The notes under the pieces are model-generated. The model saw only the letters and a program-made list of their open reading frames with translations. It made no database searches and was not told the DNA's origin. A DNA stretch of 64,000 bases. Source: Sphaerisporangium corydalis (GTDB lineage: Bacteria; Actinomycetota; Actinomycetes; Streptosporangiales; Streptosporangiaceae). The stretch lies in NCBI RefSeq assembly GCF_025506355.1, contig NZ_JANZYP010000012.1, positions 62,001-126,000 on the forward strand, in the 5' to 3' direction. Below, in pieces: positions 1 to 7,765 of this stretch. The position numbers and the translations under genes are program-made. The number at the start of each line of letters is the position of its first letter. Within the stretch, counting starts at the first letter, position 1.

Positions 1-2
1 TC

Positions 3-158
3 GACACCATCCTCGGCCCGCTGAGCTGGGGGGCGACCGGGGAGCCGAAGGGCAGGTTCCTGCTCGCCCAGTGGCAGTCGGGAAAGGTGGAGGTGGTCGG
101 CCCCGCCGACGTGGCGACGACCAAGACCGTGGTCAACCCCAAGCCCGCCTGGAAGTAG
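3..158 (+). CDS. C-terminal end of ABC transporter substrate-binding protein (partial)
   Basis: The left edge of the window cuts this gene; 51 codons and a TAG stop remain, ending in the residues NPKPAWK. The tail (GPLSWGATGEPKG...QWQSGKVEVVGP) looks like the end of the extracellular binding protein of branched-chain amino-acid (Liv/HAAT) ABC transporters, where a GEPKG-type turn is followed by a strand reporting the output of the binding protein. The call rests mostly on position: livH, livM/livG and livF follow on the same strand. A GC-rich hairpin lies between this gene and livH, as is common where the binding protein is made in excess over the membrane parts. Confidence 0.7.
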   Translation, partial: DTILGPLSWGATGEPKGRFLLAQWQSGKVEVVGPADVATTKTVVNPKPAWK

Positions 159-202
159 CCGTAACTCGCAAGCGGCCGTAACCCCCAAGCCCGCCTGGAG
201 GC

Positions 203-232
203 GGCCCGCCGCCGGCCCGCCCGGCGGCGGCC
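203..232 (+). terminator. GC hairpin between binding-protein gene and livH
   Basis: GGCCCGCCGCCGG pairs with CCGGCGGCGGCC around a 5-nt loop, with one bulged base. No T-run follows. It probably attenuates read-through from the binding-protein gene into livH. The sequence just before it (180-199) also repeats the 3' end of the upstream gene (135-153). Confidence 0.5.
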
Positions 233-259
233 CCGGAGGGCCGACGAGGAGTTCTCGAG

Positions 260-1138
260 ATGACACAACTTGTACAGGCGATCATCCTAGGCCTGCTGAT
301 CGGCGGGGTGTACGCGCTCATGGCCTCCGGGCTCACCCTGATCTTCGGGGTCATGCAGATCATCAACATCGCGCAGGGCGCGTTCCTGGTCCTGGTGGCC
401 ATGCTGACCTGGTGGCTGTGGCAGCGGACGGGCATCGACCCGATCGTCGCCTCCCTGGTCACCACCCCGCTCATGTTCGGCTTCGGCTGGGTGGTCTACC
501 GCCTGCTGATCTCCCGGATCCGGGGGTCCTCGGCGTCGATGTCGGTGCTGCTGACCTTCGGCTTCGCGCTGGTGATCGAGGGCGTACTGAACGTGGTCGC
601 CGGCAACAGGTTCAGGTCGGCCGCCCCGTCCTACTTCGAGGAGTCCTACCGCGTCGGGGACATCTCGCTGCCCAAGACGCAGGTGTTCGGCTTCCTCGCC
701 GCCGTCGTGGTCCTCGGGGTGCTGTACTTCGTCCTGACCAGGACCTGGACCGGCCGGGCGATCCGCGCGGCCACGCAGAACCCCTCGGGCGCCGCGCTGG
801 TCGGCGTCGCCGCCACCGGCACCGCCGCCCTGGCGTTCGCGATCGGCAGCGCGACGACCGGCGTCGGCGGGTCGATCCTGTCGGTGCTGTACCCCTTCTT
901 CCCCGCCTCCCACTACGACTGGATCTCCCGGCTGCTCGGGATCGTCGTGCTCGGCGGCATGGGCAGCCTGCCCGGCGCCCTGGTCGGCGCGGGCATCCTC
1001 GGCCTGGCCGAGACGCTGACGGCCACCTACGGGTCACTCGGCTGGTCCACGCTGGTCTTCTACGTCGTGATCATGGTGGTGCTGCTGATCCGGCCGCAGG
1101 GCCTGTTCGGCGCCAAGCTGCGCGAGGACGCCGTATGA
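260..1138 (+). CDS. livH: Branched-chain amino-acid ABC transporter permease LivH
   Basis: A 292-residue inner-membrane permease of the LivH type. It starts with MTQLVQAIILGLLIGGVYALMASGLTLIFGVMQIINIAQG: the N-terminal 'GxxxGxxYALxAxGLTLxFGVMxxxNxAxG' signature is diagnostic. About eight hydrophobic segments are visible, and the family's late motif GGMGSLPGALVGAGILGLAE is present near residue 240. The start is ATG with GAGGAGTTCTCGAG upstream. It overlaps the next gene by an ATGA. The substrate cannot be read from the sequence: this family carries branched-chain amino acids but also amides, urea and aromatic acids, and the neighbouring catabolic enzymes suggest a carbon source rather than leucine. 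Confidence 0.93.
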   Translation: MTQLVQAIILGLLIGGVYALMASGLTLIFGVMQIINIAQGAFLVLVAMLTWWLWQRTGIDPIVASLVTTPLMFGFGWVVYRLLISRIRGSSASMSVLLTFGFALVIEGVLNVVAGNRFRSAAPSYFEESYRVGDISLPKTQVFGFLAAVVVLGVLYFVLTRTWTGRAIRAATQNPSGAALVGVAATGTAALAFAIGSATTGVGGSILSVLYPFFPASHYDWISRLLGIVVLGGMGSLPGALVGAGILGLAETLTATYGSLGWSTLVFYVVIMVVLLIRPQGLFGAKLREDAV

Positions 1139-3099
1139 CCCGGCTGCGGGCGATCCCCCGCGCCCACCTGGCCGCCGCGCTGGTGCTGGTCGCGCTCCTG
1201 GTGTACCCGGTGGTCAACCCCTGGCAGCCGTACCCGCAGGCGGTCATGCTGCTCGGCTTCCTGCTGGCGATCCAGGCGTCGAGCTGGAACATCATCTCCG
1301 GCTACGCCGGCTACATCTCGCTCGGCCACAGCATGTTCCTCGGCCTCGGCTCCTACACCGTCGGCATCCTGGCCCTCCAGTGGGGGATCAACCCGCTGTG
1401 GATCGCCCCGCTCGGCGGGGTCACCGCCGTGGTCGTCGCGATGCTGATCGGGTCGGTCGTCCTGCGCACCCGGGGCCACGCCTTCGTGATCATCACGATC
1501 GCGATGCTGCTGGCCGCGCAGATCCTCGCGATCAACTCCAGGGGCCTCACCCACGGCTCGGACGGCATCACCCTCGAACTGCCCTTCTGGAGCCGCGACT
1601 TCCAGAACATCCCCTTCTACTACCTGTTCCTCGGCCTGCTGGTGCTCACCGTGCTGTTCAGCGCCTGGCTGCGGCGGACCAAGTTCGGCACCGGGCTGGT
1701 CGCGATCCGCGAGGACGAGGGCAAGGCCGCTTCCATCGGCGTCGACACCACCCGCTTCAAGATCGTGGGGTACGCCGCGAGCGCCTTCTTCATCGGCGCG
1801 GCGGGCGGCGTGTACTCCTACTACCTGACCTTCATCAACCCGGTCGGGTCGTTCACCATCCTCGGCAGCGTGACCATCGTGCTCGCCGCCCTGGCCGGCG
1901 GCCGGGGCACCCTGTACGGGCCGGTCGTCGGCGCCTTCCTGGTCCAGCTCGCCGGCGAGGCGGCCACCGTGTACGGCGGCGGCACCCAGTCGCGCGTCCT
2001 GCTGTTCGGCCTCGCGCTGATGCTCGTGGTGCTGTTCGTCCCCAAGGGCATCCTGCCGGCCCTCCAGGCGTGGTGGCTGCGGCGCCACCCGGCGGACGTC
2101 GAGTACACCGACCAGGCCGGCGCCCTCGGCCGCGCCCCTTCGACCGCTCACGAACCCGCGACGGCTCACGTACCCGCGTTCGCTCACGAACCCGCGCCCG
2201 GCCAGGATCCCGCGCCCGCCCCCGAACCGGCGCCCGGCCAGGGTGTGGTGACCGTCCGGGAGCGGGCACTCGAACGGGCCGAAGCGGCCGGTCGGGTGGC
2301 GCCAGGGGAGGTCCTGCTCGACGTCCGAGGGGTGTCCAAGACCTTCGGCGGCCTGATCGCCGTCGACGGCGCCGGGCTGACGGTCCGCAAGGGGAGCGTC
2401 ACCGCGCTGATCGGCCCGAACGGCTCGGGCAAGACGACCCTGTTCAACCTGGTCACCGGTGGCATGGCCGCCGACGCGGGGGAGATCTGGTTCGACGGCG
2501 AGCGGATCGACGCGATGCGGCCCTGGCGGCGCGGGCACCTCGGCCTCGGGCGCACCTACCAGGTCACCCGCCTGTTCAAGGAGATGACGGTCCAGGAGAA
2601 CGTGGTCGCGCCGCTGCCCGACTCGCGCTGGCGGACGATGTTCGCGGGCGCGGTCAGCGGGCACGAGGCGGCGCGGGCGCGGGAGCTGCTCGACATCGTC
2701 GGCCTCGGCCGGTTCGCCGGGCAGCGCGCCGGCTCGCTGTCCTACGGCCAGCAGAAGCTGGTCGAGCTCGCCCAGGTGCTGATGCTGCGGCCCAAGCTGA
2801 TCCTGCTCGACGAGCCGGCCGGCGGGGTGAACCCCAGCCTGCTCGGGCGGCTCACCGAGGTCATCCGCGAGCTGAACCGCGGCGGGGTCACGTTCCTGGT
2901 GGTCGAGCACAACATCCCCCTGGTCCTGGAGCTGTGCGATCCGGTCGTGGTGTTCTCCCGAGGCCGGCCGATCGCCGAGGGCCCGCCGGCGACGATCCGG
3001 GAGGACCCGGTGGTCCTGGACGCCTACCTCGGCGACGACTGGCGGCCCGCGCCGGACGACCCGCCGCGAGACGTGACGACGCGAGAGGCGGTGCAGTGA
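1135..3099 (+). CDS. livMG: Fused LivM permease - LivG ATPase of branched-chain amino-acid-type ABC transporter
   Basis: A 654-residue fusion. Residues 1 to about 320 are a LivM permease (SGYAGYISLGHSMFLGLGSY, then the EDEGKAASIGVDTTRFK cytoplasmic loop). Residues about 325-390 are a low-complexity linker with repeated AHEP and AP(G/A) units. Residues about 390-650 are a LivG ATPase with Walker A GPNGSGKTT, signature LSYGQQ, Walker B LILLDEPAGGVNP and an H-loop (VEHNIPLV). The ATG overlaps the livH stop (ATGA). The reading frame is open much further upstream, but that stretch is the shadow of livH. Separate livM and livG genes are the norm; fusions occur in actinobacteria. It would sit in the membrane with LivH and LivF. 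Confidence 0.92.
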   Translation: MTRLRAIPRAHLAAALVLVALLVYPVVNPWQPYPQAVMLLGFLLAIQASSWNIISGYAGYISLGHSMFLGLGSYTVGILALQWGINPLWIAPLGGVTAVVVAMLIGSVVLRTRGHAFVIITIAMLLAAQILAINSRGLTHGSDGITLELPFWSRDFQNIPFYYLFLGLLVLTVLFSAWLRRTKFGTGLVAIREDEGKAASIGVDTTRFKIVGYAASAFFIGAAGGVYSYYLTFINPVGSFTILGSVTIVLAALAGGRGTLYGPVVGAFLVQLAGEAATVYGGGTQSRVLLFGLALMLVVLFVPKGILPALQAWWLRRHPADVEYTDQAGALGRAPSTAHEPATAHVPAFAHEPAPGQDPAPAPEPAPGQGVVTVRERALERAEAAGRVAPGEVLLDVRGVSKTFGGLIAVDGAGLTVRKGSVTALIGPNGSGKTTLFNLVTGGMAADAGEIWFDGERIDAMRPWRRGHLGLGRTYQVTRLFKEMTVQENVVAPLPDSRWRTMFAGAVSGHEAARARELLDIVGLGRFAGQRAGSLSYGQQKLVELAQVLMLRPKLILLDEPAGGVNPSLLGRLTEVIRELNRGGVTFLVVEHNIPLVLELCDPVVVFSRGRPIAEGPPATIREDPVVLDAYLGDDWRPAPDDPPRDVTTREAVQ

Positions 3100-3848
3100 C
3101 CGTGCTGTCCATGAAGGGGGTCGTCGCCGGGTACGGCGGGGGCGCCGTCCTGCAGGGCGTCGACCTGGACTGCGCCGAGCGGACCGTGACCTGCATCGTC
3201 GGCCCGAACGGCGCCGGCAAGTCGACGGTGCTCCGCGTCATCAGCGGGCTGCTCAGGCCGAGCGCGGGCGAGATCTCCATGGACGGGGAGGCGATCGGCG
3301 GCCGGGCGCCCGACGAGGTCCTGCGCAGGGGGATCGCCCAGGTCCCGCAGTCGCACGCCCTGTTCCCCGCCATGTCGGTGCACGAGAACATCCTCATGGG
3401 CGGCTACCTGATCCGCAAAGACCGCCGGCTGCTGCGCGAGCGCCTCGACATGGTCAGGGACCGCGTCCCGATCGTGGCCGAGCGGGCCGGCGACAGCGCG
3501 GGCAACCTGAGCGGCGGCCAGCGGCGGATGGTGGAGATCGCGCGCTGCCTCATGCTCGACCCCCGGCTGATCCTGCTCGACGAGCCCTCGCTCGGCCTGG
3601 ACCCGCGCAGCCTGGCCGGGGTCGCGGCCCTGATCCAGGAGCTGAACCGGGCCGGTACGACGGTGCTGCTCGTGGAGCAGAACGTGCGCCTCGGCCTCGG
3701 GCTCGCGACCCACGGCGTGGTGATGGAGGGCGGCCGGGTCCGGCTCAGCGACACCGCCGAGAAGGTCAGGGACCACCCGGAGATCGCGTCGCTGTACCTC
3801 GGCGGCACGACCGCCCCGTCGGGGAGCACACGTGCGCCCGCCGGCTGA
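3096..3848 (+). CDS. livF: Branched-chain amino-acid ABC transporter ATP-binding protein LivF
   Basis: A 250-residue second ATPase of the transporter. Walker A GPNGAGKST, signature LSGGQRR, Walker B LILLDEPSLGLDP and the LivF-type VPQSHALFPAMSVHENI Q-loop region are all readable. The GTG start overlaps the livMG stop (GTGA), giving translational coupling. The last residues (LGGTTAPSGSTRAPAG) are a short tail beyond the family core. LivF normally pairs with LivG to power LivHM. Confidence 0.93.
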   Translation: MTVLSMKGVVAGYGGGAVLQGVDLDCAERTVTCIVGPNGAGKSTVLRVISGLLRPSAGEISMDGEAIGGRAPDEVLRRGIAQVPQSHALFPAMSVHENILMGGYLIRKDRRLLRERLDMVRDRVPIVAERAGDSAGNLSGGQRRMVEIARCLMLDPRLILLDEPSLGLDPRSLAGVAALIQELNRAGTTVLLVEQNVRLGLGLATHGVVMEGGRVRLSDTAEKVRDHPEIASLYLGGTTAPSGSTRAPAG

Positions 3849-3908
3849 GCCCGGCGGGGCCGCCCCCCGCCCGCCGTTCGCGCACGTCATCCGCGCCGGC
3901 GGGGCCGC

Positions 3909-4008
3909 GCCCGTTCAGCTCGCGCCCGTCGTCCGCGCCGGCGTGGAACGCCTCCTGCCGGGCCGGCCGGTCCGTGCCCGTTCAGCTCGCGCCCATCACC
4001 CGCGCCGG
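3909..4008. repeat. Duplicated 3' end of the FAD oxidoreductase gene
   Basis: A 33-bp segment at 3976-4008, which contains the stop codon (3982-3984, minus strand) of the next gene, recurs at 3909-3941 with three mismatches. The copy retains an in-frame stop. A third partial copy (GTCATCCGCGCCGG) is at about 3887-3900. See the finding on stop-codon duplications. Confidence 0.75.
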
Positions 4009-5550
4009 GTCGATCCCCAGGTCGGTGAGCACCACGCGGGCGGCGTTGCGGCCCGGGCGGCCGGAGACCGAGCCGCCCGGGTGCGTGGTCGCGCCGGTCA
4101 GGAACAGCCCAGGGACCGAGGACCGGTACGAGAGCCACCCCGGCAGCACCTCGCCCGACGGCGTGCGGAACTCGCCGCCGTGGCAGGAACCCCCGAGGTT
4201 GTGAACGTTGTGAGCGGCCACGTCGACCGGGGACTCGGCCCGCAGGGCCAGGATGTCCTCCGGCTCCAGCCCGCCGGCCCGCGACCGGACCACGCCGAGG
4301 ACGGCGTCCGCGTACTCCTGCTTGCTCTCCGCCCAGGACCGCCCGTCCGCCCGCTCGTACGGGGCGATGGTGAGGATCTTGAAGGTGGCGCCGCCGCCGG
4401 GCACCCGGCTCGGGTCGGCCACGGTCTGGTCCACCACCAGCAGCCACGGGTCGGTCGCGTCGGTCTCGCCCCGGTGGAAGGCCGCGATCTGGCGGGCGAC
4501 GCCCTCGGTGCCGCCGAACCCGCCGGCCGCGCTCCGGATCGGCCCCTTGCCCGAATGGAAGCCGAGGTTGCCGCGCAGGGCGGCGTGGACGGCGAAGACG
4601 CTGAGCCCCGGCCGCCAGGTGTCGCGTGCCTCGGCGAGGTCGGCGGGCACCTCGATGCCGCTGATCATGCCGGCGAGCCGCGCCAGGTGGGCGCTGGACA
4701 CCACCGCGCGGCGGGCCCGCACCCTGCGGCCGTCATCGGTGCGCACCGCGACGGCCCGTCCCCCTTCGACGTCGACGGCCGACACCGGCGCCGAGCACGC
4801 GACGCGGCCCCCGTGCGCCTCGATCTGCCTGATCAGCGCGTCCGGCAGGGCGCCCGACCCGCCGATCGGGGTGGTCCAGCCGAACGCGAGCCGGCCGGCG
4901 GCGATGGACGAGGGCAGTACGCCGGTGCCCGGCCGGTGCGGGTCCTGGATGGTGGCGAGCGCCAGCCACAGCATGAACGAGCGCACGGCCGGGTCGGTGA
5001 ACCGCTCGTGGACGACGTCCCACGCGCTCGCGCGCCGCAGGGCCCGGTACCGGTCCGCCGCGCCGCCGTCGCCGAGCGGCAGGCCGGACCCCCACCTGCC
5101 GTGGACGGCGGCCAGGCCGCCGGACCACTCGGCCATCAGCGCGCGGAACGACTCCGCGTCGGCCGGCGACCAGCGGGCGATCTCGCCGGCGGTGCCGTCC
5201 AGGTCGCGGTGCATGACCAGGGCGTCGCCGCCTGGCTGGGGGAGCACGACCGCCGGGTCGGTCATCACGTACCGCAGCCCGTAGGTCCCGAGCAGGCCGA
5301 GCTCGTCGTCCCGGAGCAGGGGGTTGGACTGGATCAGCACGTGGGCGCTGGAGCACGAGTCGTGGGCGAACCCCGGCAGCGTCAGCTCCTCGGTGACGGT
5401 GTTCCCCCCGGGGACGTCGCGGGCCTCCAGGACCAGCACCTCCAGCCCGGCCGCCGCCAGGTACCCGGCGCACACCAGGCCGTTGTGGCCCGCGCCGAGG
5501 ACGACGACGTCCACCGCCTCGGGCAGCTCCTCGAAACCCCGGCCGTCCAT
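3982..5550 (-). CDS. CrtI/phytoene-desaturase-like FAD-dependent oxidoreductase
   Basis: A 522-residue flavoprotein. The N-terminus carries a Rossmann FAD motif VVVLGAGHNGLVCAGYLAAAG followed by VLVLEARDVPGGN, and the C-terminus has the family's second FAD-contacting motif (GLFLTGATTHPGGSVSGRPGRNAA). These are typical of the COG1233 phytoene dehydrogenase/amine-oxidase-like group. No transmembrane segment is seen and there are no carotenoid neighbours, so a role in oxidising a small catabolic substrate is more likely than carotenogenesis. I chose the ATG at 5550 because GGAGGAAACG precedes it; the frame is open further upstream but would run into the divergent gene's promoter. It is divergent from the hydrolase gene at 5657. 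Confidence 0.85.
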   Translation of the reverse strand: MDGRGFEELPEAVDVVVLGAGHNGLVCAGYLAAAGLEVLVLEARDVPGGNTVTEELTLPGFAHDSCSSAHVLIQSNPLLRDDELGLLGTYGLRYVMTDPAVVLPQPGGDALVMHRDLDGTAGEIARWSPADAESFRALMAEWSGGLAAVHGRWGSGLPLGDGGAADRYRALRRASAWDVVHERFTDPAVRSFMLWLALATIQDPHRPGTGVLPSSIAAGRLAFGWTTPIGGSGALPDALIRQIEAHGGRVACSAPVSAVDVEGGRAVAVRTDDGRRVRARRAVVSSAHLARLAGMISGIEVPADLAEARDTWRPGLSVFAVHAALRGNLGFHSGKGPIRSAAGGFGGTEGVARQIAAFHRGETDATDPWLLVVDQTVADPSRVPGGGATFKILTIAPYERADGRSWAESKQEYADAVLGVVRSRAGGLEPEDILALRAESPVDVAAHNVHNLGGSCHGGEFRTPSGEVLPGWLSYRSSVPGLFLTGATTHPGGSVSGRPGRNAARVVLTDLGIDPARVMGAS

Positions 5551-5619
5551 CGTTTCCTCCAAGTCCGTCCCGTCCCGAGCGGTTCGGGTCGTGACGGTCG
5601 ACTCACAATGGACGAGACC

Positions 5620-5631
5620 GCACTCGTTTGC
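5620..5631. promoter_or_regulatory. Candidate operator (GCAnnnnnTTGC motif) in divergent promoter region
   Basis: GCACTCGTTTGC lies between the divergent FAD oxidoreductase and hydrolase genes. Its reverse complement, GCAAACGAGTGC, differs by one base from GCAAACGATTGC at 6771-6782 in the next promoter. Sharing by adjacent promoters of one cluster suggests a common regulator, which is not encoded in the window. Confidence 0.45.
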
Positions 5632-5656
5632 AAGTACGAAGATTGGTGGTCCACTC

Positions 5657-6718
5657 ATGGATGATCGCGTCGCTTCCGCCATCGCGCACTGGGCGCCCCG
5701 GTTCATCGCCAACGGGGTGACGGTCTCCGACTTCGAGCGCGTCACCGGCGGGCTCGAACACTGGGCCGACTGGTGCGCGTCCTGGTCGGCGGTCGCCGCC
5801 GAGCACGAGACGCTCGGGCGCGACGCCCTGGCCGCCGAGCGGTTCGTCTCGGCCGGTCAGCACCTGTCCCGCGCCTCGGTCTACCACCACTTCGCCAAGT
5901 TCGTGTTCGTGGAGGACCTGGACCAGATGCGCGAGGCGCACCGCCGTGCGGTCGACTGCCTGACCACCGCCCTGCCGCACCTGTCCCCGTCCGGCCGCCG
6001 GGTCGAGATCCCCTTCGAGGGCACCGTGCTCGCCGGCGTGCTGCGGTTCCCGGACGGACCCGGTCCGCACCCCGCCGTCGTGATGCTGTCCGGCCTGGAC
6101 TCGGCCAAGGAGGAGCTGCGCTCCACCGAGGAGACGTTCCTGCGGCGAGGGATCGCCACCTTCAGCGTGGACGGCCCGGGGCAGGGCGAGGCCGAGTACG
6201 ACCTGCCCATCCGGGGGGACTGGTCGGCACCCGGGCACGCGATCCTCGACGCGCTCGCCGCCGAGCCGGACGTCGACGCGTCCAGGATCGCGGTGTGGGG
6301 CGTCAGCCTCGGCGGGTACTACGCGCCCCGGGTCGCCGCCGCCGTCGGGGACCGGGTCAGGGCCTGCGTTGCCCTGGCGGGGCCCTACGACTTCGGCGAG
6401 TGCTGGGACGGGCTTCCGGACCTCACCCGGCAGACGTTCCAGGTCAGGTCGGGTGCCGCCTCGGAGAAGGAGGCGCACCGCATCGCCTCGACCCTGAGCA
6501 TGGACGGCCAGGCCGAGCGGATCCGGGTGCCGCTGCTGATCGTGTTCGGGCGCCGGGACCGGCTCATCCCGTGGCGGCAGGCCGAGCGGCTCGCGGCGAC
6601 CGCGGGCGGTGGCGGCGTGGAGCTGCTGATGCTCGAACAGGGCAACCACGGCTGCGCCAACGTCTCGCCGTGGCACCGCCCGTACACCGCCGACTGGGTG
6701 GCCGAACGGCTGCGCTGA
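5657..6718 (+). CDS. Alpha/beta hydrolase of the FrsA / dihydroxypseudooxynicotine-hydrolase type
   Basis: A 353-residue protein with a helical N-terminal region (about residues 1-120: HWAPRFIANGV, the HHFAKFVF segment) and an alpha/beta-hydrolase domain. The nucleophile elbow GVSLGG is near residue 215, an Asp lies in the GRRDRLIP strand near residue 300, and a late His is in QGNHGC near residue 335, giving a full Ser-Asp-His triad. The overall plan (helical cap, then VVMLSGLDSAKEE oxyanion strand) resembles 2,6-dihydroxypseudooxynicotine hydrolase and FrsA-like C-C bond hydrolases. The exact substrate is unknown. The ATG follows an unremarkable RBS; it is divergently paired with the FAD oxidoreductase. 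Confidence 0.82.
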   Translation: MDDRVASAIAHWAPRFIANGVTVSDFERVTGGLEHWADWCASWSAVAAEHETLGRDALAAERFVSAGQHLSRASVYHHFAKFVFVEDLDQMREAHRRAVDCLTTALPHLSPSGRRVEIPFEGTVLAGVLRFPDGPGPHPAVVMLSGLDSAKEELRSTEETFLRRGIATFSVDGPGQGEAEYDLPIRGDWSAPGHAILDALAAEPDVDASRIAVWGVSLGGYYAPRVAAAVGDRVRACVALAGPYDFGECWDGLPDLTRQTFQVRSGAASEKEAHRIASTLSMDGQAERIRVPLLIVFGRRDRLIPWRQAERLAATAGGGGVELLMLEQGNHGCANVSPWHRPYTADWVAERLR

Positions 6719-6736
6719 GCCCCCGGCCGCGCCTTC

Positions 6737-6782
6737 TTGACAGGCGCGTGATCACCTCCTAATTTGTGCAGCAAACGATTGC
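6737..6782 (+). promoter_or_regulatory. Sigma-70-type promoter with overlapping inverted-repeat operator
   Basis: TTGACA at 6737-6742 and TAATTT at 6760-6765 are separated by exactly 17 bp. GCAAACGATTGC (arms GCAA/TTGC, 4-bp spacer) follows at 6771-6782, where transcription should begin. The arrangement suits repression of the three-gene operon starting at 6797. Confidence 0.65.
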
Positions 6783-6796
6783 AGAGGCGGAACCAG

Positions 6797-7765
6797 ATGA
6801 CTGATTCGACTACGAGCGCTCCCGGTCCGCTGGTCGGCTGGATCGGAACCGGCCGCATGGGCGTCGCGATGGCGCAACGCGTCGCCAGGGCCGGCGTCGA
6901 CCTCACCGCCTGGAACCGCACCCTGTCCAAGGCGGAGCCCCTCAAGCGGGACGGCGCCGCGGTCTGCGAGACCATCGCCGGCCTGCGCGGCAAGGACGTC
7001 GTGCTCACGATGGTCTCCACCCCGGCCGACCTGGAACAGGTGCTGCTGGGCGAGGGCGGGCTGCTCACCGACCCCGGGAACCTCCCCGGGATCGTCGTCG
7101 ACTGCTCCACCGTCTCCACCGAGTCGTCGGCCGCGATGCGCGTCGCGTGCGAGGAACGAGGGGTCGGGTTCCTCGCCGCCCCGGTCAGCGGCAACGGCAA
7201 GGTCGTCAGGGCCGGAGCGCTCAGCATCGTGGTCTCCGGGCCCAAGGAGACCTACGACAAGGTCGCCCACCTGCTGAGGCACATCGGCAGGTCGGTCACC
7301 TACGTCGGCGAAGGCGACCTCGCGCGCCTGGTGAAGATCGCCCACAACCTGATGCTGGGCGTGGTCACCCAGACGCTGGCCGAGATCACCGTGCTGGCCG
7401 AGAAGGGCGGCGTCCCCCGGCACGCCTTCCTGGAGTTCCTGAACAACAGCGTCATGGGGTCGGCGTTCACCCGCTACAAGTCGCCCGCGTTCGTGAACCT
7501 CGACTACACCCCGACGTTCACCCCGATCTTGCTGCGCAAGGACTTCGACCTCGGCCTCGCCGCCGCCCGCCGCCTCGACGTGCCCATGCCCGTCACCGCC
7601 CTCACCGCCCAGCTCGTCCAGGCCAGCGTCGGCAGCGGGCGCACCGAGGAGGACTTCTCCATCCTGCTCGACCTCCAGGCCGCCGCCTCGGGGATGACGC
7701 TCAAACCCGAGAACGTCGTGGTCGACGACGGCCTCGGCGCCGCCGCCGGGAAAGACGCGCTGTGA
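6797..7765 (+). CDS. NAD(P)-dependent beta-hydroxyacid dehydrogenase (3-hydroxyisobutyrate dehydrogenase-like)
   Basis: A 322-residue cytosolic dehydrogenase. The N-terminal Rossmann motif is GWIGTGRMGVAMAQRVARAG. The family substrate motif appears as AAPVSGNGKVVRAGALSIVVSG (consensus DAPVSGG...AGTLTIMVGG). The catalytic Lys is in LVKIAHNLMLGVVTQTLAE near residue 175, and the C-terminal RKDFDLGLAAA helix is typical. I start at the ATG at 6797, preceded by GAGGCGGAACC, rather than an in-frame codon 33 bp upstream that would include the operator. It overlaps the next gene (GTGA), so it is part of an operon with the M24 protein and the aldehyde dehydrogenase. It may oxidise a hydroxyacid to a semialdehyde for the downstream enzyme. 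Confidence 0.87.
   Translation: MTDSTTSAPGPLVGWIGTGRMGVAMAQRVARAGVDLTAWNRTLSKAEPLKRDGAAVCETIAGLRGKDVVLTMVSTPADLEQVLLGEGGLLTDPGNLPGIVVDCSTVSTESSAAMRVACEERGVGFLAAPVSGNGKVVRAGALSIVVSGPKETYDKVAHLLRHIGRSVTYVGEGDLARLVKIAHNLMLGVVTQTLAEITVLAEKGGVPRHAFLEFLNNSVMGSAFTRYKSPAFVNLDYTPTFTPILLRKDFDLGLAAARRLDVPMPVTALTAQLVQASVGSGRTEEDFSILLDLQAAASGMTLKPENVVVDDGLGAAAGKDAL

Noticed and set aside
412-1134. Long N-terminal extension of the LivM-LivG frame
   Set aside because: The frame overlaps livH and reads as Arg/Gly/Pro-rich noise. The ATGA junction at 1135 starts a proper LivM.
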